NCBI GenBank assembly: GCA_016987375.1
Contig: PJRA01000444.1
Span: forward strand, 667,971-731,970
Length of the DNA: 64,000 bases
Direction: 5' to 3'
Source of the DNA: Brachionus koreanus
Taxonomy: Eukaryota; Rotifera; Eurotatoria; Ploima; Brachionidae
Positions 58,101 through 64,000 of the stretch are shown in pieces. The notes under the pieces were generated by a model. That model was not told the origin of the DNA. It ran no database searches and was given only the letters and a program-made list of their open reading frames with translations. The first letter of the stretch is position 1. Each line of letters starts with the position of its first letter. The position numbers and the translations under genes were made by a program.

Positions 58101-60626
58101 ATTGAAAATCATTTAGTGCGCGGTCTATGGAAAACTATTTGCCAAGAACCCGGTGAAAAAGTAGAAACGAAATCGGTTTGGAACATAGTTAATTTAGAAT
58201 GTGGTTGGCGTTTTGTTCAACCAGCATTTACACCCGTAAAATACCTATTAAGGTTTGTGTCAAAAATATATATGAAACTTTTTATTTAAATTAAATAAAT
58301 AAGTCGATTTTTTTTTATTTTTGAATGAATCAAATTTTAATTGATTATACAAAATTTCAAAAAATAGCAAAAATAAGAAAAAAAGCTCTTTTTTAAAAAT
58401 TTAAAAAATTAATTCGAAACAATACACAATAAAAATTTGATCTTTATTATTTTTTTAAAATAATCCAAAAAGATAAAAATAATAATTTTTAGAAATTTGA
58501 ATTACTTAAATGGGTGGAAATTGTAAAATTTTAGGTGTTTTTGTTGAGTCTACTGAGGCTCGGTATCATTGATTCAATTATGTTTTTTTAATATTCATTT
58601 CAATTTCATTTTAAATAAAATTAAGTGAATTAATAAGTGATTTTTTTATTTGTTTTTTTGTGAATTTTCGATGAAAAATTTTTTATTTACAACATCGTTT
58701 CTCTATTTTATTAAGATGAATAGTTGTTTAATATAGTCTAGAAATAATAATCTCTCTGATAAAACCGGCTACAAAACATTAAACTACTGAAATACATCAT
58801 AATAAGATTAATTAATAATTATCATTGATATTCAGCTTTACGAGAACTTATTTTGTTTAATTTCTTATTTTTTTTACATTCCAAAAAGGCAAAATTTTTT
58901 TTGAGCTTTTTTTCTTAAAAAATTAAAAAATGTGTTCATTTTTATTTATTTAAGTTCAGATATTACTTATGAAGAGAGTGAATTTTATTTCCTATCCGAT
59001 TTTGATTCTTTATTTTACGAATTTTTGCCAAACGACAAGCAATGGCAATTTTCTGATGCACCATTAAGCAATTTCAAAGAAAACTTGAAAGAATTCGAGA
59101 AAAATCCCATAATTACACCACAATTTCGAACACTTAATTTATCAATTACTAGCTATAACAAAATAAACACGATTGGCAAAGAGCCGTTTAAGCTAGAAAT
59201 AAAATATCCAACAGAATTGTCCGACTCAATCAGCTTTAAATACATCCTCAAATCTTTTCACAGTTCAAATTTTTCCCAATTAAATCAGGCGCGAAATCTT
59301 TTAATAAACGAAAACGAGCACTCAAATTTAAACTTATATGTCATTTCGGAACATCACACTGACCAAAATTCGATTTCATTCAAAATATTCTCTTTACCAG
59401 AATCAGGAAGTTACAACTTTACAATATATGCCTGTTTGATTGACGAATATCAGTCTTCTGTCGATCCAACACCATTTTATTTGATTTCAAATCAAGAGAG
59501 CAAAGCCATACTTTCTTTTAAACTTACGTGTTCAAAACCAACTAATTTTGAAATTCCACCAAATCGAATTACAGATATAAATGTGTTCGGAACAAATTTG
59601 ATCATGAAAAGACTGGGTTTGACTCTTTGCGACTTTAGACAAGGAATTCTTGGAACTGATCGAGAAGGAAAAATAAACTTAGTGTTTCAAATGGATCAAC
59701 CTTTGGATTTGGAAGCCTATTTGTATAGCTCTGACCCAGAGATAAGCTCCAAATGTCTAGAATTGTGTTTACTAAAGCGAATTGTTCACAATTTTTTGAT
59801 AATAATAATCAATCCGCCTCATTCTGGTTTGTACGGTCTTGATCTACATGGAGCTCCACGCGAAACATTCAATTCCATGCTCCGTTCACAACTACCACCT
59901 ATTGGAAAATTTCTTATTAAATGTCACTATCAATTAAAGTCATTTTGTCAGTATCCGAAAGGAGACAATCGACAATGGGGTCCAAAGCAAAGATTTTATG
60001 ATTTGGGAATGCATACAATCGGAAACATAGATCCCTACATTGTTAATGAGGACGGCAAACAGATTGAAATTGAAATAGCCATGCTAAAGTCTCTTACACT
60101 TTGGTACAGATTTGACTACGACAATAATGGTACACCTAAGCCAATTGATGAATTTTGCTTCATGAATTACAAGAATACCAACAAACACGAAAAAACTGTT
60201 TCATTCTTGCTCAGATTTCCTTACAAAGGTTTTTATCATTTGGCTATTATGGCTCATGATGATGTTTTTCCAACTCCTCCAGACGAAATTGTCTTCAACT
60301 ACTTGATAAGAGTTCAAGATCCATCAAATGATGTTGAGCCTTTTCCGACTATAATTGATCCAATATTGTGGAAAGACTGTTGTTTAATAGCTCCAAAAAA
60401 CTATCGTCTTAACACTTTTGATGTTCATTTTTCTATTCTTGTGCCGAGAACAAATCAGGTTCAGATAACAAATGGAGAAAGACTTTTGGACAAACTTGAA
60501 CCCAAAGAAATTGAATATTCTTGGGTCGGTCTTGTATCTGTTTACGATTCTAAATATGTTTATATTGAGGCTGAATTTGAGAATAAGTCTAAAAAATTGA
60601 TCAAGTTTAAAACTAGATATAATTGA
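55142..60626 (+). CDS. KY/hillarin-like protein with degenerate transglutaminase-like domain
   Basis: Exons 55142-56134, 56189-56419, 57504-57856, 57908-58036, 58091-58252 and 58955-60626 close in phase, giving 1179 residues. Residues 1-330 are a disordered P/Q/N/S/Y-rich region. Exon 2 is a charged helical segment. Exons 3-5 match the transglutaminase-like core of kyphoscoliosis peptidase and hillarin (RSIYKYLL, SRLCSFAGI, VWNIVNLECGWRFV, FDSLFYEFLPNDKQWQF). Exon 6 contains the repeated beta-sandwich region of the KY family. The expected catalytic Cys (near 58000), His (KSVWN where DHAWN is usual, near 58173) and Asp (FVQPAF where LVDxxW is usual, near 58219) are all replaced, so it is probably a pseudo-enzyme. 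KY proteins act at the muscle Z-disc and cytoskeleton in vertebrates; the role here is inferred only. The exon 3 donor at 57857 is preferred over GTATGT at 57828 because only it keeps frame with exon 4. Confidence 0.82.
56420..57503 (+). other. Intron 2 of the KY-like gene
   Basis: 1084-nt intron, mostly AT-rich, with a clearly GC-richer island at about 57060-57290 described under findings. Confidence 0.7.
58253..58954 (+). other. Intron 5 of the KY-like gene
   Basis: 702-nt AT-rich intron. Donor GTTTGT at 58253, acceptor AG at 58953-58954. No embedded feature recognised. Confidence 0.75.
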
Positions 60627-60721
60627 ATATTTTGTTTTTTTATTAAATGTTTCTAGTGATTTTTTTAAATTTATTAAGATATTATTTTAAATAAAATATT
60701 TAATGATGAAAATCAAGCATG

Positions 60722-60910
60722 TTTTTGATTCATGTAGAGCAAAGAGCCACTACTTTTGATTCCCACTCAATTCGATCTTTTGTTTTCACCCTTGCTTCTC
60801 CCCATTTCATTTCACCCATTTCAATGAGCTCTTTCGTCCTTATGGTGTTCTTTCATTTTAAGTACATGTCCAAGCCATTGCAATCTTTTGTATTTAATGC
60901 ATTGACTTAA
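60722..60910 (-). mobile_element. Second LINE 3' remnant
   Basis: Minus-strand translation gives LLSQCIKYKRLQWLGHVLKM (about 60910-60850), the same LINE C-terminal motif as at 15163-15525. It is followed by a stop and a frame-shifted tail containing TKDRIEWES. Heavily decayed and without an open frame of any use. It sits between the KY-like gene and MRM2. Confidence 0.7.
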
Positions 60911-61353
60911 TAGCTTCTTTTGTCATATTCACACATTCTCCATATTTCCTTACGAACATCAGTGTTCCTTTTAATACAGAGTTTTACAGTTTGAATTTTG
61001 TTTCTATGCTATGACTGGTTGATTTCCAAGCTGATCAAGGTTTAAAAAAGAGTACTTTTGTTTTATCTACTGAGAAAAATTGAGCATTCTTCGATTAGGA
61101 GACCACGAGCAAAAAGGTTTACTTTGTAAACTTGGAATTGCTTCTCTATCTGAAATTTATTTTTTAAATTTATAAAAAAAAAATTTTGAAAGTTTTATTT
61201 GGAATTTTTGTATGTTTCAGCAATTGGATTTTTATTAAAGTTTACTTAAAAAATTCAATTTTAGAAAAATTTAATTTTTCTATTTGGCATCATTTAAAAT
61301 TATTTTCTTTATTTAATTATATTTTTTTTTACTTTAACATTGCTAAAGTAAAA
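60911..61353. other. Spacer upstream of MRM2
   Basis: AT-rich spacer beyond the LINE remnant; the region 60911-61140 is slightly GC-richer and may be further decayed element. It must hold the MRM2 promoter. An open frame extends the MRM2 exon upstream to 61186 but encodes only low-complexity F/I/K/N sequence. Confidence 0.5.
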
Positions 61354-62119
61354 ATGTTAATAAAATCATTTTTAAATCTAAAATTTTCAAAAATTGTCAA
61401 ATTTTTGCAAGCTCAAAAGGGTACAAGTTCTAGCTCAAAGTTTTGGATCGAAAGACAGCGTAGAGATCCTTATGTAAAAAGAGCAATTAAAGAAACATAT
61501 CGAGCTCGTAGTGCGTTCAAACTACTCGAAATAAACGAAAAATTTAGCTTTATCAAACCAGGTGATGTGATTATCGACATTGGCGCATCTCCAGGCTCAT
61601 GGTCTCAGCTAGCAGTTAAATTAGCAAATTCAGATCGAAGGGGTAACTAATAAACTTAAGTTTAAAATAAACTTACCTCATTTTCAAATAGATAAGACAA
61701 GGCCTCAAGGCAAAGTAATTAGTATAGACAGAGATTTTATTTATCCAATTGATGGAGCCGAAGTTTTGTCCTATTCAGACATAACTCTTCCCCAAACCAG
61801 AGAAAAATTAGAAAAGCTTTTAAACGGACAAAGAGCGACCAGTGTCATTTCGGATATGGCACCGAATTCAACCGGCCAATCGACTTTTGACCATGATGCC
61901 ATTATTGAGCTTCAGCAAAAAGCGCTTAGTATAGCTAAATATTTTTTAAATTCAGGTGGTTTTTTTTTGTGTAAAATTTGGTTTGGCGACGGAACAAATG
62001 ACTTTAAAAAAAAATTGTCTCAAGATTTCGAATCAGTGAAAATAATAAAACCACCAGCAAGTCGAAGTGAATCGGCAGAAATATTCATTTTTTGCTCAAA
62101 TTTTAAACTAAAAAAATAA
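61354..62119 (+). CDS. MRM2: Mitochondrial 16S rRNA 2'-O-methyltransferase MRM2 (FtsJ family)
   Basis: Exons 61354-61642 and 61692-62119, joined in phase, give 239 residues. The ATG at 61354 is preferred to one at 61186: it starts a short basic leader ([19 protein letters not shown]) resembling a mitochondrial presequence, about 20 residues before the conserved core. The core has [26 protein letters not shown] and the SAM-binding motif [14 protein letters not shown], then [21 protein letters not shown] and [11 protein letters not shown]. The FtsJ catalytic K-D-K-E tetrad is complete (K in SAFKLL, D in ISDMAP, K in LCKIW, E in ESAEI). It methylates a U in the A-loop of mitochondrial large-subunit rRNA, needed for mitoribosome assembly. 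Convergent with the Rab gene. Confidence 0.93.
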
Positions 62120-62751
62120 ACCACATATTCACTTAATTAAATTTATTGAATTAAAAATTAAATAAAAAAAAAACATAGTCAGACAAATTTTTAATGCTGT
62201 GTGATGATATTAAACATTAACACCATGGATAAAGTAGATAAACAAAAAAACATATCTCAAAGTAAGAAAATAAAATTTTGTCTATTATTAAGGCATTTGT
62301 TTAGTAGAGCAACAAAGAAATTGTGCAATGTATTTTCTAAAATGAACTATATTCGAACAAATAAAAATGAAAAATCGTTTTGTTTTGAAATTTTTGAATA
62401 TTTTGTTTTTAAAATATAAATTTAAACTATTGGAATTTTGTTTTTTTAATTATCTACTTTTTCCTTAGAGCAACATAGCACTTAAAAGTGTCGAGTAAAA
62501 AAAAATATCATTAATTCTTGAATTTTAGCAATTTTTTTCCTATTGAATTGAATAAAATTTAATTTTAAACACCAACATCTAATAGATTACTTAACAACTG
62601 TTATAATTACTTTTTTCTATTAAGAAAAATAAATTTAAAAAAAAATTTAGAAGAAAAAAACAACTAAATATCACTGAGATCCCAAACGAATAGATGATGC
62701 AGACATTTTGTACATTTTAATGAAAAAAAAAGAGTAAAAGTTCGGCATGTC
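62120..62751. other. Convergent spacer between MRM2 and Rab26/37
   Basis: 630 nt AT-rich. A 219-bp open frame at 62201-62419 lacks recognisable domain or codon signal and is not called. Should contain both 3' ends. Confidence 0.55.
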
Positions 62752-63564
62752 CTATGAAGTTACATTACAACACCAGGTTTTTTGTTCTCGATTTGTTTCA
62801 ATATACTCATTCAGATTAAACTTGCTTCCATTCTGATTTGAAGAAATGTTCATTTGTTTGGATATTAAAGCTTTTGCCACGGCCATAAAGGCCAATTCAA
62901 CATTTTGACCCGTTTTTGCACTAGTTTCCATAAAGCTAACTTCGAATTGCTTTTATTTAAAAATTGAAATTTAGCAAAATTTTATTTTTTGTTTTAAAAA
63001 CAGAAAAAATACTTTAGCGAGTTTTTCGCCTTGCTCTTTGGTGATTATTCGGTTGGGTTTGTCCACTTTGTTGCCGAGTAACATGATGATTACGTCCTCG
63101 TCGGCATACTGGCGTATCTCGCTTAGCCAAGCTCTAATATTGTCAAAACTGCTTTGATTGGTAACGTCATAAAGAAGAAGCAGGGCTTGCGCATCGCGGT
63201 AATAAGCGTGAGTGACGCTTCGGAATCGTTCTTGGCCAGCAGTGTCCCAGATTTGTAGCTTGCACTTTTTGTTGTCTACGGTCACAATTTTGTTCTTAGA
63301 AAAGAAAAAAATTAGATAAACGAAGAGGAAGAAGGACCGTGCGGGTCGTGGATTAAAAACCTTAAAGTCTATGCCGACAGTGGCTATGAAATTACAGCTT
63401 AAAAAGGTATCGTCTTTAAAGCGAACTAAAAGACAAGTTTTACCGACTCCACTGTCACCGATAAGCATTATTTTAAAGGTGCAATCGTACTCGTCTTGAT
63501 TAGTCATGCTTTGTTGGCTAGATAATAAAGAATTCGACACTAGTGATTGATTTTTTCGTTGCAT
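62752..63564 (-). CDS. RAB26: Rab26/Rab37-type small GTPase
   Basis: Exons 63564-63361, 63294-63013 and 62949-62752 close in phase 0 and give 227 residues. All nucleotide-binding motifs are present: P-loop GDSGVGKT, switch I ATVGIDFK, G3 WDTAGQERF, NKVD and ETSAKTG. The RFRSVTHAYYRDAQALLLLYD and SSFDNIRAWLSEIRQYA segments are typical of Rab26/Rab37, which act in secretory-granule and synaptic-vesicle trafficking. The C-terminus ends in WCCNVTS, so a prenylatable Cys pair is followed by four residues, one more than the usual CCxxx. Intron 1 (63360-63295) is 66 nt, divisible by three and free of stops, so its retention would insert 22 residues after switch I. Which of Rab26 or Rab37 it corresponds to is not resolved. 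Confidence 0.92.
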
Positions 63565-64000
63565 TCTCTATTATTGCTTTATTTGCGTTGTATTTATCTT
63601 AGTTGACATCTCAGCATTTATTAATTTTGCATGACAAAAAAATAAGGACGTTTTTTTTTCTTTTATCTAAGTTTAAAATTTATGGTCTCTTCTTAATATT
63701 ATGCAAAGCTTAGTGAAAAATGGGTGCTAAATAAATTTAATCAAAAAGAAAAAAATAAACTAATAAAATATATTTATTAAAACAGAAATGACAAAATGAA
63801 TAAAAATTTTTTTCTCTCTTTCTCTCACTCTTTCTCAATTTTTGTTTTTATTGTTTCACATTGACGGCAATAAAAGTCGTGCGTTTATTGCCACAACATG
63901 ACTTTATTTTTAATTATTACTGCTATAAATCAAAACTAATTTAGTAAATCAAACTTATTTCTTCTATTTTTCATTATTTCACCAAATTAGATTTAAATTA
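63565..64000. other. Rab gene upstream region
   Basis: AT-rich sequence with a pyrimidine tract (about 63810-63840). Presumed promoter and 5' UTR; nothing else recognised before the window ends. Confidence 0.5.

Noticed and set aside
61186..61353. Upstream extension of MRM2 to an earlier ATG
   Set aside because: Encodes low-complexity F/I/K/N sequence like the spacer; the ATG at 61354 gives a plausible mitochondrial leader next to the conserved core.
62201..62419. 73-codon frame downstream of MRM2
   Set aside because: Lys/Phe/Asn-rich like random AT sequence, no recognised motif, lies in a convergent 3' spacer.

Overview
This is eukaryotic nuclear DNA from a small invertebrate animal. It is very AT-rich outside coding sequence. 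Most introns are about 45-70 nt with GT/AG ends, a minority reach 0.7-1.5 kb, and intergenic spacers are long. The gene set is metazoan: a Tudor-repeat germline-type protein, atlastin, RBM22, MKK4, linker histone H1, mitochondrial GrpE, calpain-15/SOL, p120 RasGAP, an MRP-type ABC transporter, a KY/hillarin-like protein, MRM2 and Rab26/37. Base composition and intron size would suit a monogonont rotifer, but nothing in the window proves the phylum. There are no bacterial operons and no CRISPR array. A run of N (20850-21366) is an assembly gap.

Layout. 1-10052 (-): a giant protein with about 14 Tudor repeats; its 3' end lies outside the window. 11271-14830 (-): atlastin, seven exons. 15160-19540: a repeat island holding a LINE 3' remnant, a tandem satellite-like array of about 340 bp units, and a broken Ty3/gypsy element with one LTR lying inside that array. 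19676-20678 (-): RBM22, apparently without its RRM. 22929-24518 (+): MKK4. 24879-25613 (-): histone H1. 26568-27218 (+): GrpE. 27906-30733 (-): calpain-15. 30734-38304: a 7.6 kb spacer between divergent genes, with a TTAA-flanked piggyBac-type MITE. 38305-44691 (+): p120 RasGAP. 47023-52993 (-): ABCC transporter, 18 exons. 55142-60626 (+): KY/hillarin-like protein that has lost its catalytic triad. 60722-60910: a second LINE remnant. 61354-62119 (+): MRM2. 62752-63564 (-): Rab26/37.

The genes do not form one pathway. They mostly alternate in divergent and convergent pairs: H1/GrpE, calpain-15/RasGAP and ABCC/KY are divergent; MKK4/H1, GrpE/calpain-15, RasGAP/ABCC and MRM2/Rab are convergent. 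Exon structures were built by hand from reading frame, splice sites and family alignment. Nearly every junction closes in phase, which is the main support for them.

The observations most worth checking are the RRM-less RBM22, the KY-like pseudo-peptidase, a five-copy HPKN...W repeat inside the Tudor protein, the MITE, the array/gypsy composite, and a stop-free in-frame 66-nt intron in the Rab gene.
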